A DNA stretch of 64,000 bases from Pseudomonas botevensis (GTDB taxonomy: Bacteria > Pseudomonadota > Gammaproteobacteria > Pseudomonadales > Pseudomonadaceae): assembly GCF_019145475.1 (NCBI RefSeq), contig NZ_JAHTKI010000024.1, forward strand, positions 1 to 64,000, read 5' to 3'. Positions 51,762-60,701 of the stretch are shown here, in pieces (the first letter of the stretch is position 1; each line of letters begins with the position of its first letter). Made by a program: the position numbers and the translations under genes. The notes under the pieces are model-generated. The model saw only the letters and a list, made by a program, of their open reading frames with translations. It had not been told where the DNA came from and did no database searches.

Positions 51762-53681
51762 ATGTCTCGACCCTCCCCTGACCTCCATCCGTTGCCAGCC
51801 GTATTGGCCGGCCCGCTGTTGCGACGGCTGGAGCCAACACGACTGGTGCTGTGGCTGGTCGGCACGCGACCGCTGGCGCTGACCTTGCGCCTGCAAGGTG
51901 TAGGAAACGTCCCTCTCGACACGACGACGTGCACGGTCATTCCCGTAGGCACTCAAGCGTTCATCCATCTGATTGATGTCCGTCTCGAAAACGCCCTGCC
52001 CTGCGACACCCGCATCGACTATGACCTGCTGATTGACGGCCAGACACCCATCGCCGATTGGGCGCCACACCTGCTCTACGGGGAGGCCGCAAGTCCGAAC
52101 TTCGTTCTGCGTTCGCGGATCGACCAGTTGCTCCATGGCTCTTGCCGCAAGCCCCATCACCCGGCGGCGGACGGTCTGTTATGCGTCGATCAATTGCTCG
52201 CCGCTGAATCCGATCCGCAACAACGTCCCGCCCTGCTGATGATGAGCGGTGATCAGATCTACGCCGACGATGTGGCCGGTCCGATGCTGCGGGCCATTCA
52301 CACGCTGATCGAGCGCCTGGGTTTGTTCGACGAATACCTCGAAGGCGCAGTGGTCAGCGACAGCGCCCGACTCTACGAACACCCGGCCAGTTACTACCAT
52401 CGCGCGGATCTGTTACCGGCGCTCGAGAGCAACGAGACATTGCGCGAGCGATTTTTCGGTGGCGCGCGTAAGCCGATCTTCACCAGCAGCAACGCCGACA
52501 ATCATCTGGTGACGTTTGCCGAAGTCATGGCGATGTACCTGCTGGTGTGGTCGCCTACCGCATGGACACTGATCAATCCGCAAGCGCCAATGCTGACGCC
52601 AGAGCGGCTCAAGCGTTATCGCCTCGAACAGACCCGACTCGACGGGTTCAAGGCTGGCCTGGGCAACGTCGCCCGCGCATTGGCGCATTTGCCCAGCCTG
52701 ATGATTTTTGACGACCACGACATCACCGATGACTGGAATCTTTCCGCGCAATGGGAGGAAACGGCCTACAGCCATCCGTTCTCCCGGCGGATCATCGGCA
52801 ATGCGTTGATCGCCTATATGTTGTGCCAGGGTTGGGGCAATAACCCGGAGGCTTTCAGCGAGGTGCTGGAGAAAACCCGTCAACTGAGCGTCAGCGGCGA
52901 CGACCAATACCTCGACAGCCCGCTGCAGAATGAACTGATCGATGACCTGCTGCGCTTTCAACACTGGCATTTCGTGTTGCCCACCAGCCCCGCACTGGTG
53001 GTGCTCGACACCCGCACCCGCCGCTGGCGCAGTGAGATGGCGCTCAAGCAACCGTCAGGCCTGCTGGATTGGGAAGCCCTGTGTGAGCTGCAACAGGAAC
53101 TGCTCGATCACCCTTCGGCGATCATCGTCTCGCCAGCGCCAATCTTTGGTGTGAAGCTGATCGAAACCGTGCAACGGGTCTTCAGTTGGTGCGGTTATCC
53201 GCTGCTGGTGGATGCAGAAAACTGGATGGCCCATCGTGGCGCCGCCCAGGTCATCCTGAACATTTTCCGACACTCGCGTACACCCGGCAGTTACGTGGTG
53301 CTGTCAGGCGATGTGCATTATTCCTTCGTCTACGAAGTGCTTATCCGACACCGCAAGGCCGGCCCACGGATCTGGCAGATCACCAGCAGCGGGATCAAGA
53401 ACGAATTCCCGCCGACCCTGCTGGAGTGGTTCGACCGCCTCAACCGCTGGCTCTACTCGCCTCGTTCGCCACTCAACTGGCTGACCAAACGCCGACGCAT
53501 GCGCATCGTGCCGTACGTCCCCGAGCATGCCGAAGCAGGTGAAAGGCTGTGGAATTCGGCGGGTATCGGCCAAGTGTTTTTCAATGATCGGGGGCAGCCG
53601 CAGGACATCATCCAGCACAACGCGAACGGCGCGCCGAAGACACGCATGCTGGCGCCGGATTTGACGGATTATCCAGATTAG
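51762..53681 (+). CDS. PhoD-like metallophosphatase without an export signal
   Basis: A 639-residue protein of the alkaline phosphatase D-like superfamily. Metal-binding motifs are in order: MSGDQIYADD (about 168-177), the FDDHDITDDWN segment (about 315-325) and SGDVHYSF (about 515-522), the set expected for a calcium/iron-type phosphodiesterase or phosphatase. Unlike secreted PhoD it has no twin-arginine or Sec signal, so it probably acts in the cytoplasm. The ATG at 51762 is chosen; a GTG 24 bases upstream is possible. Substrate unknown. Confidence 0.8.
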   Translation: MSRPSPDLHPLPAVLAGPLLRRLEPTRLVLWLVGTRPLALTLRLQGVGNVPLDTTTCTVIPVGTQAFIHLIDVRLENALPCDTRIDYDLLIDGQTPIADWAPHLLYGEAASPNFVLRSRIDQLLHGSCRKPHHPAADGLLCVDQLLAAESDPQQRPALLMMSGDQIYADDVAGPMLRAIHTLIERLGLFDEYLEGAVVSDSARLYEHPASYYHRADLLPALESNETLRERFFGGARKPIFTSSNADNHLVTFAEVMAMYLLVWSPTAWTLINPQAPMLTPERLKRYRLEQTRLDGFKAGLGNVARALAHLPSLMIFDDHDITDDWNLSAQWEETAYSHPFSRRIIGNALIAYMLCQGWGNNPEAFSEVLEKTRQLSVSGDDQYLDSPLQNELIDDLLRFQHWHFVLPTSPALVVLDTRTRRWRSEMALKQPSGLLDWEALCELQQELLDHPSAIIVSPAPIFGVKLIETVQRVFSWCGYPLLVDAENWMAHRGAAQVILNIFRHSRTPGSYVVLSGDVHYSFVYEVLIRHRKAGPRIWQITSSGIKNEFPPTLLEWFDRLNRWLYSPRSPLNWLTKRRRMRIVPYVPEHAEAGERLWNSAGIGQVFFNDRGQPQDIIQHNANGAPKTRMLAPDLTDYPD

Positions 53682-53836
53682 GCACAAGTCCTACATCAGC
53701 CTGTATTGGATGGCAGACTTGCCGGAAAGAGCTTACAAAAGTCGCAGAAACGTCTCGAAGAGACTTCGGTGATACTCAGTGCATCGCAGATAGCCCGTCT
53801 GTGACACAACCACTGGTAGGTATCGTCTTGTCATCA

Positions 53837-53854
53837 TGTACTCATTTCTGTACG
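53837..53854 (+). promoter_or_regulatory. Candidate YefM operator
   Basis: TGTACT (53837-53842) and TGTACG (53849-53854) repeat the TGTAC core with a 12-base period, about 28 bases before yefM. The E. coli yefM-yoeB operator has TGTACA cores at the same spacing, which suggests conserved autoregulation. Confidence 0.6.
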
Positions 53855-53881
53855 TTCTTCGCATCAGGCGAGGACTACAAT

Positions 53882-54136
53882 ATGCACACCATCAACTACA
53901 CCACAGCCCGTGCACATCTGGCTGAAACCATGGATCGGGTCAATGAGGATCAAGCACCTCTATTGGTAACGCGCCAAAAAGGCGAGCCTGTTGTGATGAT
54001 GTCTCTGGCTGAATACAACGCACTCGAAGAGACGGCGTATCTGCTGCGCTCTCCAGCCAATGCCGAACGGTTAATCAAGTCGATTGGCGAAATGCGCGCT
54101 GGAAAAGCCAAAGCCAGGCAATTGATCGAAGAATGA
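53882..54136 (+). CDS. yefM: Antitoxin YefM (Phd/YefM family)
   Basis: An 84-residue antitoxin with the Phd/YefM DNA-binding N-terminal domain (MHTINYTTARAHLAETMDRVNED, then PLLVTRQKGEPVVMMSLAEYNALEE) and a flexible C-terminal tail that should wrap and inhibit YoeB. It probably represses its own operon, with YoeB as co-repressor. The ATG at 53882 is the family start; a longer frame runs upstream. The stop overlaps the yoeB ATG (ATGA). Confidence 0.93.
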   Translation: MHTINYTTARAHLAETMDRVNEDQAPLLVTRQKGEPVVMMSLAEYNALEETAYLLRSPANAERLIKSIGEMRAGKAKARQLIEE

Positions 54137-54387
54137 ATATCGAGTTCACGCCAACGGCCTGGGAAGACTACTTATGGTTTCAGCAAAACGATAAAACCGG
54201 TCTTAAGCGCATCAATCTATTGATCAAGGCGATCCAACGCCAACCATTCGAGGGGGTAGGCAAACCTGAGCCGCTCAAGCACAACATGAGCGGCTTATGG
54301 TCACGGCGAATAACTGCAGAGCATCGTTTGGTCTATGCAGTCGATGGCCCAGAAGTCTGCATCATTTCGTGCAAGTATCACTACTGA
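54133..54387 (+). CDS. yoeB: Toxin YoeB (ribosome-dependent mRNA endonuclease)
   Basis: An 84-residue RelE-fold toxin that cuts mRNA in the ribosomal A site. All catalytic residues of E. coli YoeB are present at the same numbers: Glu46, Arg65, His83 and Tyr84 (the C-terminal KYHY). The gene is intact and overlaps yefM by four bases, so it looks like a working module. Its insertion beside the ArgD-like gene suggests mobile acquisition. Confidence 0.95.
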   Translation: MNIEFTPTAWEDYLWFQQNDKTGLKRINLLIKAIQRQPFEGVGKPEPLKHNMSGLWSRRITAEHRLVYAVDGPEVCIISCKYHY

Positions 54388-54394
54388 ACAAAAG

Positions 54395-55567
54395 TCAATC
54401 ACGACCCAACGCCCGCGCCACACCTCTTACAATCATCCCCACCTCCCGCTCATCAATCGTCAGCGGTGGCAGCAGCCGTATGGTCTTGCCCCGCGTCACG
54501 TTGATCAACAACCCATGATCCCGCGCGGCGATGAGCGTGAGATCGCGAATCGGCTGTTTCAGTTCGATCCCGATCATCAACCCTTGTCCACGAATCGCCA
54601 GCACATTGGGGTTGTCCGCCAGTTCCGCCTGCAGCCGGGTCAGCAAGCATTCGCCCTGAAGCCGGGCGTTTTCCAGCAGGCCTTGGTCTTCGATGATGTC
54701 GAGAACGGTGCAACCGACCCGGCAGGCCAGCGGATTGCCGCCAAACGTGCTGCCATGGCTGCCGGGGGTGAACAGATCCGCCGCCCGGCCCCGCGCCAGG
54801 CAGGCACCGATCGGCACGCCATTGCCCAGGCCTTTGGCGAGGGTCATCACGTCAGGGACGATGCCTTCGTGCTGGAAAGCAAACCAGCGCCCGGTGCGGC
54901 CGATCCCGGTCTGGATCTCGTCGAGCATCAGCAGCCAGGCGTGGCGGTTGCACTGTTCGCGCAGAGCCTTGAGGTAACCGGGCGGTGCCAGTTGCACGCC
55001 GCTTTCGCCTTGGATCGGCTCGACCAGAATCGCCACGATGCGCTCGCCATGCTTTTGCCGCACCTGCTCCAGCGCCGCCAGATCGCCAAATGGCACTTTG
55101 ACGAAATCCCCCGGCAATTCGTTGAAACCCAGGCGCACCGCCGGGCCGTCACTGGCAGACAACGTACCCAGCGTTCGGCCATGAAACGCATTGGTCATCA
55201 CCACCACCAACGGCCGTTCGATACCCTTGCGCCAGCCGTACAGGCGCGCCAGTTTCAGCGCGGTTTCGTTGGCCTCGGCGCCGGAGTTGTTGAAGAACGC
55301 CCGCTCCATCCCCGACAGTTCGGTCAGTTTCTGCGCCAGCCGCCGTTGCCAGTCGATGCTGTAGAGGTTGGAGGTGTGCAGCAGCAAACCGGCCTGCTCG
55401 CTGATCGCCGAAACGATCCGTGGGTGCGAGTGGCCGACGTTGGTCACCGCCACGCCAGCGACTGCATCCAGGTATTCGCGCCCCGCCTGATCCCACAGTC
55501 GGGTGCCCAGCCCCTTGGTGAAACTCAGGGCCAGCGGTTGGTAGGTGTTCATCAGGGCGGCAGTCAT
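54395..55567 (-). CDS. Class III aminotransferase (acetylornithine aminotransferase-like)
   Basis: A 390-residue PLP enzyme of the ArgD/ornithine aminotransferase family. Lys245 (LAKGLGNGVPIGA) binds PLP; NSGAEANETALKLAR and LLMLDEIQTGIGRTG are the usual phosphate- and ring-binding segments. Pseudomonas has other members of this family (ArgD/AstC), so this copy may act on another omega-amino acid or polyamine. It is divergent from a LysR regulator about 100 bases away, its likely controller. It is convergent with yoeB, with seven bases between stops. Confidence 0.88.
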   Translation of the reverse strand: MTAALMNTYQPLALSFTKGLGTRLWDQAGREYLDAVAGVAVTNVGHSHPRIVSAISEQAGLLLHTSNLYSIDWQRRLAQKLTELSGMERAFFNNSGAEANETALKLARLYGWRKGIERPLVVVMTNAFHGRTLGTLSASDGPAVRLGFNELPGDFVKVPFGDLAALEQVRQKHGERIVAILVEPIQGESGVQLAPPGYLKALREQCNRHAWLLMLDEIQTGIGRTGRWFAFQHEGIVPDVMTLAKGLGNGVPIGACLARGRAADLFTPGSHGSTFGGNPLACRVGCTVLDIIEDQGLLENARLQGECLLTRLQAELADNPNVLAIRGQGLMIGIELKQPIRDLTLIAARDHGLLINVTRGKTIRLLPPLTIDEREVGMIVRGVARALGRD

Positions 55568-55669
55568 GACTTCAAACTCCAGTGAAGGTCGGTGTACGGG
55601 CAGTATGGTTAGCCACCTGAACTGGATAAACTCGGCAAAACTTCAATCATTTAAAAGCAGAGCTTGATA

Positions 55670-56632
55670 ATGGACTTGTTTCAGTCGATGGGCGTCTACG
55701 TCAAAGTCGTGGAAACCGGCAGCATGACCGCCGCCGCCCTGCAATGCGAAATGTCCACGACCATGGTCGGCAACCACCTGCGGGCGCTGGAGCAACGACT
55801 CGGTGTACAACTGCTGCAACGCACCACCCGCCGGCAGCGCTTGACCGAGTTCGGTTCGGTTTACTACCAGCGTTGCCTCGAAGTGCTGGGTCTGGTGGCC
55901 GACTCCGAACGTCTCGCCGAACAGGCGCTCGATGAGCCGCGCGGCGTCCTGCGCATCACCGCGCCGCTGACCTTTGGCGTCGAGCGCCTGGCGCCGGCGC
56001 TCAGCGAATTTTCCCTGCAATGTCCACAACTCAAGCTCGATGTGGCGCTGACCAATCGCCGGCCGGATCTGCTGGAAAGTGGCCTCGACGTGGCGTTCCG
56101 TCTGGGCAATTTCGAGCAATCCAATCTGATTGCCCGGCCCTTGATCGATTACACCCTGACCGTCTGCGCCTCCCCCGCCTACGTCGCCCGGCGCGGCATG
56201 CCGCATACGCCGCAGGACCTGCAACAACATGACTGCCTGTCATTCGCCTACCCCGCCGGCGATGACTGGCAATCGGTGGAAAAGCAGTGGCGCCTCAGTG
56301 GCCCGGACGGCGAAATCATGGTCGACGTCAGCGGACCGATGCTGATCAACAGTTCCGCCGGTCTGCATCAGGCGGCACGTACCGGCATGGGCATCGTGAT
56401 GCTGCCCGATGCGCTGGTGGAGCAGGATCTGTGCGAAGGCCATCTGGTGAAGGTGATCCCCGACTTCCAGCCACCCAGCCGCCCGATGCATCTGCTTTAC
56501 GCACCGGATCGCTATCGGTTGCCGAAACTGCGCCGGTTCGTTGAATTCGCCGTGCAGACATGGGGGAAAACTGATTGCCATGGGGCATCAGCTACGCTCA
56601 AAAACAGCCTTCAAGGATTTGATCAGCAATGA
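55670..56632 (+). CDS. LysR-type transcriptional regulator
   Basis: A 320-residue LysR regulator of the CrgA/DsdC-like branch: helix-turn-helix about 3-60 (MDLFQSMGVYVKVVETGSMTAAAL, then STTMVGNHLRALEQRLG) and a two-lobe effector domain. It is divergent from the ArgD-like gene. The stop overlaps the next gene's ATG, so it is co-translated with the GNAT acetyltransferase. A TTG six bases upstream is an unlikely alternative start. Effector unknown. Confidence 0.88.
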   Translation: MDLFQSMGVYVKVVETGSMTAAALQCEMSTTMVGNHLRALEQRLGVQLLQRTTRRQRLTEFGSVYYQRCLEVLGLVADSERLAEQALDEPRGVLRITAPLTFGVERLAPALSEFSLQCPQLKLDVALTNRRPDLLESGLDVAFRLGNFEQSNLIARPLIDYTLTVCASPAYVARRGMPHTPQDLQQHDCLSFAYPAGDDWQSVEKQWRLSGPDGEIMVDVSGPMLINSSAGLHQAARTGMGIVMLPDALVEQDLCEGHLVKVIPDFQPPSRPMHLLYAPDRYRLPKLRRFVEFAVQTWGKTDCHGASATLKNSLQGFDQQ

Positions 56633-57033
56633 ACAGCAATCTGACCATACGCGACGTTCTGCCCTGCGAAGTGGAATCGGTGAGGATGTTTCTCGGGCAA
56701 CACGGCTGGGCGCACCGAATCGGGTCTGCCGAATACTTTTCGCAGTTGGTCCACAACTCTCAACGAACCGCCGTCGCCCTGAATGGCGAACAAATCATCG
56801 GTTTCGCCCGCGGCATTACCGACGGTTTATCCAACGGGTATTTGTCGATGGTCGTGGTTCACGGCCAGCACCGGCGAAAAGGCGTTGGCCGCGCATTGGT
56901 TGAGCATGTCATGGGCGACAACCCCGATATTACCTGGGTGCTGCGCGCCGGACGTGAAGGTGCGGAAGCCTTCTTCGCCAGCCTGGGTTTTGAAACATCG
57001 GTGATTGCGATGGAACGCCCCAGATTGAAATAA
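56629..57033 (+). CDS. GNAT-family N-acetyltransferase
   Basis: A 134-residue GNAT enzyme with the acetyl-CoA binding motif A (LSMVVVHGQHRRKGVGRALVEHVM, with R-R-K-G-V-G-R-A) and a C-terminal strand FASLGFETS typical of the fold. It begins inside the stop of the LysR gene (ATGA). The substrate could be an amino acid or small amine, in keeping with the neighbouring aminotransferase, but this is inferred. Confidence 0.88.
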   Translation: MNSNLTIRDVLPCEVESVRMFLGQHGWAHRIGSAEYFSQLVHNSQRTAVALNGEQIIGFARGITDGLSNGYLSMVVVHGQHRRKGVGRALVEHVMGDNPDITWVLRAGREGAEAFFASLGFETSVIAMERPRLK

Positions 57034-57093
57034 CCGCCGATCACCCTGACAACGGCTATGATCCAGCTTCCTTTTCAGCACGGATGCTGCGCG

Positions 57094-57609
57094 ATGCTCG
57101 CCATTTTGCAAAACACCCCGCTCTGGGTTTATGCGATTTTTCTGCTTCTTGTCTACTTTGGCCTCAAGGCACGCACGTCCAGCCATGAGAGCCGGCTCGC
57201 GATGCTGGTGACGCCCCCTGCATTGATTGCGTGGTCGCTGCTTTCAATGGACCTGACGTTCAATCCAGCCCTTTCACTGAGTTATTGGTTCGGCACGATG
57301 TTGCTGGGCGGTGGCTCGGCATGGCTGTTGTTTTCGCCTCAAGGAGTGGTGCTCGACGATTCGCAAAACGGTCTGGTCGTGCCCGGCACCTGGAAAATGC
57401 TCGTGTTGTACCTGCTGTTTTTCGCGGTGAACTATTACTTCGGTTATCAGGATGCCGTGCATCCGGAACAGGCCTCTGCCCCGGATACACTGCTGTTCAA
57501 GACTGCCGCATCGGGCTTTGTCTGCGGGTTGATCGGCGCTCGCTCGCTGAAGCATTACCGGTTACTGCGCACCCTTCTGGCTCAGCCCTCACGAGTGAGT
57601 GCGCAATAA
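57094..57609 (+). CDS. Integral membrane protein of unknown function (DUF6622-like)
   Basis: A 171-residue membrane protein with about five helices (MLAILQNTPLWVYAIFLLLVYFG is the first; others near 33-50, 56-73, 100-120 and 130-150). The start NTPLWVY resembles a family of small predicted membrane proteins in proteobacteria, but I cannot confirm it. An ATG at 57058 is an alternative; neither has a strong ribosome site. It follows the acetyltransferase by about 60 bases and is convergent with msrA. Confidence 0.7.
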   Translation: MLAILQNTPLWVYAIFLLLVYFGLKARTSSHESRLAMLVTPPALIAWSLLSMDLTFNPALSLSYWFGTMLLGGGSAWLLFSPQGVVLDDSQNGLVVPGTWKMLVLYLLFFAVNYYFGYQDAVHPEQASAPDTLLFKTAASGFVCGLIGARSLKHYRLLRTLLAQPSRVSAQ

Positions 57610-57610
57610 A

Positions 57611-58315
57611 TCACGACCCATTCTTCACCAACGCCGGTTTTTCCTGGTAGCGCTGGGCAAACAACTGCTTCAACTGCGCCACTTTCGGCAAATCGTTGAT
57701 CACGATGTACGGATAACTCGGGTGTTCGGTGAGGAAGTCCTGGTGATAGTCCTCCGCCGGGTAAAAACCGTTGTAGGTCTCCAGCCGCGTGACAATCGGT
57801 TTGCCGAAGACATGCGTGGCGTCCAGTTGAGCAATGTAGGCCTGCGCCACACGTTGCTGATCGGCATTGACCGGGAATAGCGCCGAACGGTACTGCGTGC
57901 CGCTGTCCGGCCCTTGGCGGTTGAGTTCGGTCGGGTTGTGAGCCACCGAGAAGTAGATCTGCAGCAGGCTGCCGTAGCTCACCTGCGTCGGGTCAAAAGT
58001 AACCTGCACCGACTCGGCATGCCCCGTATCGCCTCCGCTGACCTGCTCGTAGTCCGCCGTATTGGCCGCGCCACCGGCGTAGCCCGAGACAGCGTTCTGC
58101 ACCCCTTTGACGTGCTGAAAAACACCCTGCACACCCCAGAAGCAACCTCCGGCAAACACCGCCGTTTCGCTGTGCGCCTGAGTGTTTTCATCGAGGGCGG
58201 GTGGCGGAATAACGACGCCGTCCCCGGCACCGAAGGAAAACGCCGAGCACTGCCCGATCACGCCAACGGTCGCGACGCCCAACAGGACACGTCGCCAGAT
58301 ATTTCGAGTTTTCAT
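57611..58315 (-). CDS. msrA: Exported peptide-methionine (S)-S-oxide reductase MsrA
   Basis: A 234-residue MsrA with an N-terminal export signal (basic RR then a hydrophobic run, about 8-26) absent from cytoplasmic MsrA. The active site is Cys58 in GGCFWG, with the family's substrate-pocket aromatics and the DYEQVSGGDTGHAE and GTQYRSALF segments. It reduces the S-epimer of oxidised methionine, here probably in the periplasm. It follows dipZ by 15 bases on the same strand, so electrons probably come from DipZ. I expect a separate cytoplasmic msrA elsewhere. Confidence 0.9.
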   Translation of the reverse strand: MKTRNIWRRVLLGVATVGVIGQCSAFSFGAGDGVVIPPPALDENTQAHSETAVFAGGCFWGVQGVFQHVKGVQNAVSGYAGGAANTADYEQVSGGDTGHAESVQVTFDPTQVSYGSLLQIYFSVAHNPTELNRQGPDSGTQYRSALFPVNADQQRVAQAYIAQLDATHVFGKPIVTRLETYNGFYPAEDYHQDFLTEHPSYPYIVINDLPKVAQLKQLFAQRYQEKPALVKNGS

Positions 58316-58330
58316 GCTGGGTACTCCTGA

Positions 58331-60139
58331 TCAGCCGAAGGTAAAGGCGTAAGCCGACACGCCCGGGTCCAGAAATTCGATGCTGAAGGTTCGATCCTTC
58401 ACCTCGGCGGTTTGCCGCACCAATTGATACAAGCGTTGTTCCGTCACCCGGCCACTGCCATCGGGGGCGACATCGACACCGTGGGCATCGCCTGGCGCCT
58501 GGCCGTCGATCAGCACCTTGAAGCGCACCGGTTTACCATCCGCGCCAGGTCCCAATACCAAGTGCAGATCACGGGCATGAAAGCGATAAACGATGCGACT
58601 GGCCGGCGCGCTGGCGGTGGCGTGTTCGGCGCCCACCGACCACTGCCCACCGAGGCTCCAGTCGTTCAGTGCGAGATCGGACGGCGGGTTGTAGGCCGCA
58701 ACCTTGTCAGGCACCAGGCTGGTTTCCGGTATGAAATGTTCCGCGCGCTGGTAGCCGACATAGGTTTCCGGCGATTGCACCTGATTCATGTCCGGTGCGA
58801 GTTGCACGCCCTGGGCATCGGCATTGATCAAGCCGTCGGCCACCGCTTTCGCTCCGGATTCGCGCAACAGTTGCTGAATGACCCGTTCCGACTCGGCGTA
58901 GTCTCCTTCGCCAAAGTGGTGATAACGAATGCGCCCCTGGGCGTCGGCAAAGTAATGCGCCGGCCAGTATTCGTTGTTGAAGGCGCGCCAGATCCGGTAG
59001 TCGTTGTCGATGGCCACCGGGTAGTTGATCCCCAACTCCTTCATGGCTTTGGTGACATTGCCCACATCACGTTCGAAGGCGAACTCCGGTGCATGCACAC
59101 CGATCACCACCAGCCCCTGATCGCGGTACTTCTCCGCCCAGGCCTTGACGTAGGGCAAGGTGCGCAGGCAGTTGATGCAGGAGTAGGTCCAGAAATCCAC
59201 CAGCACGACCTTGCCCTTGAGTGCCTGCGCATCCAGCGGTGGCGAGTTGAGCCATTGCACCGCCCCTGCGAGCGGCGGCAACTGGCCCTCGACCGGCAGC
59301 GAGGCCGGCGCTTTGGCCGCCATTTTCATCGCGCCACCCGCAGCCATCATGCTGCCGTTCGCTGCATCACCCGCCGCAGGAATCTGCGCCATCATCGTGC
59401 CGTTGGCCTGGGGTGATTTTCCGGACAGCTTGCCCACCAATGCCTGTTCCAGACCGCCGGTCGAGGCCGTCGAGACCCGGGCCAGAATCCCGGTATCGAG
59501 GCCCAGCGCAATTGCCGCGAAACCGGCCAGCATGGCCGCACCCAACCCGCGCCGAATCCACTCCCCCGTGCCGATCGAGCGCTTCATCAGGGCGAAGACT
59601 TTACCGCCCAGCAGCAGCGCGGCGGCGAGCGATGTCGCGGCACCGGCGGCGTAGGCCAGCAGCAACAAAGTGGTGGCGATGCTTGCCCCTTGCAGCGCGG
59701 CACCGGTCAGAATCAGCCCCAGAATGGGGCCGGCGCAGGGAGCCCAGAGCAGCCCCGTGGCGACGCCGATCAGAAACGAAGCGCCGGGACGCGGACGATT
59801 GTCTTGACCGGCGGCCTCCGACAGACGACTGCCGGCCGAGACCAGCGGCCGGGTCAGGCGCTCGGCCAGACGCGGCAGCAGCAGTGTCAGCCCGAACAGC
59901 GCTACGAACAGCAACGCGAGCCAGCGACCGTACTGATTGACTTGCACCACCCAACCGCCGCCCACCGCCGCCAACGAGGCGACGAGCGCGAAGGTCAGCG
60001 CCATCCCCGCCAGCAGCGGCAAGCCACTCTTGATAAACGGCTGCCCGGTGCGAGCGAAGACAAAGGGCAGGACCGGCAAGATGCACGGGCTGACGATCGT
60101 CAGCACACCACCGAGATAAGCGAGAACCAAGAGCCACAT
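58331..60139 (-). CDS. dipZ: DipZ: CcdA-type membrane thiol transporter fused to thioredoxin-like domain
   Basis: A 602-residue protein that should carry reducing power from the cytoplasm to the periplasm. The N-terminal CcdA/DsbD-like membrane domain (about 1-215) has the cysteine pair Cys19 (SPCILP) and Cys135 (APCAGP). A linker rich in Ala, Met and Pro (about 225-300) leads to a TlpA-like thioredoxin domain with C321-I-N-C324, and a beta-rich C-terminal domain (about 455-602) typical of DipZ completes it. Placed between msrB and msrA, it is the likely electron donor for both. Confidence 0.88.
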   Translation of the reverse strand: MWLLVLAYLGGVLTIVSPCILPVLPFVFARTGQPFIKSGLPLLAGMALTFALVASLAAVGGGWVVQVNQYGRWLALLFVALFGLTLLLPRLAERLTRPLVSAGSRLSEAAGQDNRPRPGASFLIGVATGLLWAPCAGPILGLILTGAALQGASIATTLLLLAYAAGAATSLAAALLLGGKVFALMKRSIGTGEWIRRGLGAAMLAGFAAIALGLDTGILARVSTASTGGLEQALVGKLSGKSPQANGTMMAQIPAAGDAANGSMMAAGGAMKMAAKAPASLPVEGQLPPLAGAVQWLNSPPLDAQALKGKVVLVDFWTYSCINCLRTLPYVKAWAEKYRDQGLVVIGVHAPEFAFERDVGNVTKAMKELGINYPVAIDNDYRIWRAFNNEYWPAHYFADAQGRIRYHHFGEGDYAESERVIQQLLRESGAKAVADGLINADAQGVQLAPDMNQVQSPETYVGYQRAEHFIPETSLVPDKVAAYNPPSDLALNDWSLGGQWSVGAEHATASAPASRIVYRFHARDLHLVLGPGADGKPVRFKVLIDGQAPGDAHGVDVAPDGSGRVTEQRLYQLVRQTAEVKDRTFSIEFLDPGVSAYAFTFG

Positions 60140-60182
60140 AATGTCGTCCTGTAGAAAGTGAAGATCGCAAGCGGGCCATGAC

Positions 60183-60701
60183 TCAAACCGCTGCCGGCTT
60201 GAACGTCATTGCCAGGCCATTCATGCAGTAGCGCAGGCCGGTGGGTTTTGGCCCGTCATCGAAGACATGCCCCAGGTGTCCGCCGCAGCGGCGACAGTGA
60301 ACCTCCTCCCTCGACATGCCGAATGAGCGATCCTGGCGCGTGGCCACGGCATGCTCCAGCGGTGCCCAGAAACTCGGCCAGCCGGTGCGGCTGTCAAATT
60401 TGGTCTCGGACGAAAACAGCGCCAGGTCGCATCCGGCACAGGCGAAGTGACCGGCCCGATGCTCGTTGTTCAGCGCGCTGCTGTAGGCCCGTTCGGTGCC
60501 CTCCTCACGAAGGATCCGGTACTGCTCGTCGGTCAGCAGCGAACGCCATTCACTGTCGCTGTGCGTCACCTCGAAAACCTCCTCAGCATGGGCCTCGTTG
60601 ACCAGCGCGGTGGCCGTGGAAAATTTTGGCAATACACCGCTCACCAGCGCTGCAACGCCCAGCCCGCCGCCCGCTGCCAGAATCTGTCGTCGTGAAAACA
60701 T
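60183..60701 (-). CDS. msrB: Tat-exported peptide-methionine (R)-S-oxide reductase MsrB
   Basis: A 172-residue MsrB with a twin-arginine signal (FSRRQIL, Arg4-Arg5), so it should be exported folded with its zinc. Zinc cysteines are C88/C91 and C136/C139; the catalytic Cys159 lies in RYCMN. It reduces the R-epimer of methionine sulfoxide and complements MsrA downstream. The ATG at 60701 starts the Tat signal. It is the first gene of the msrB-dipZ-msrA unit and is divergent from the two-component genes. Confidence 0.93.
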   Translation of the reverse strand: MFSRRQILAAGGGLGVAALVSGVLPKFSTATALVNEAHAEEVFEVTHSDSEWRSLLTDEQYRILREEGTERAYSSALNNEHRAGHFACAGCDLALFSSETKFDSRTGWPSFWAPLEHAVATRQDRSFGMSREEVHCRRCGGHLGHVFDDGPKPTGLRYCMNGLAMTFKPAAV

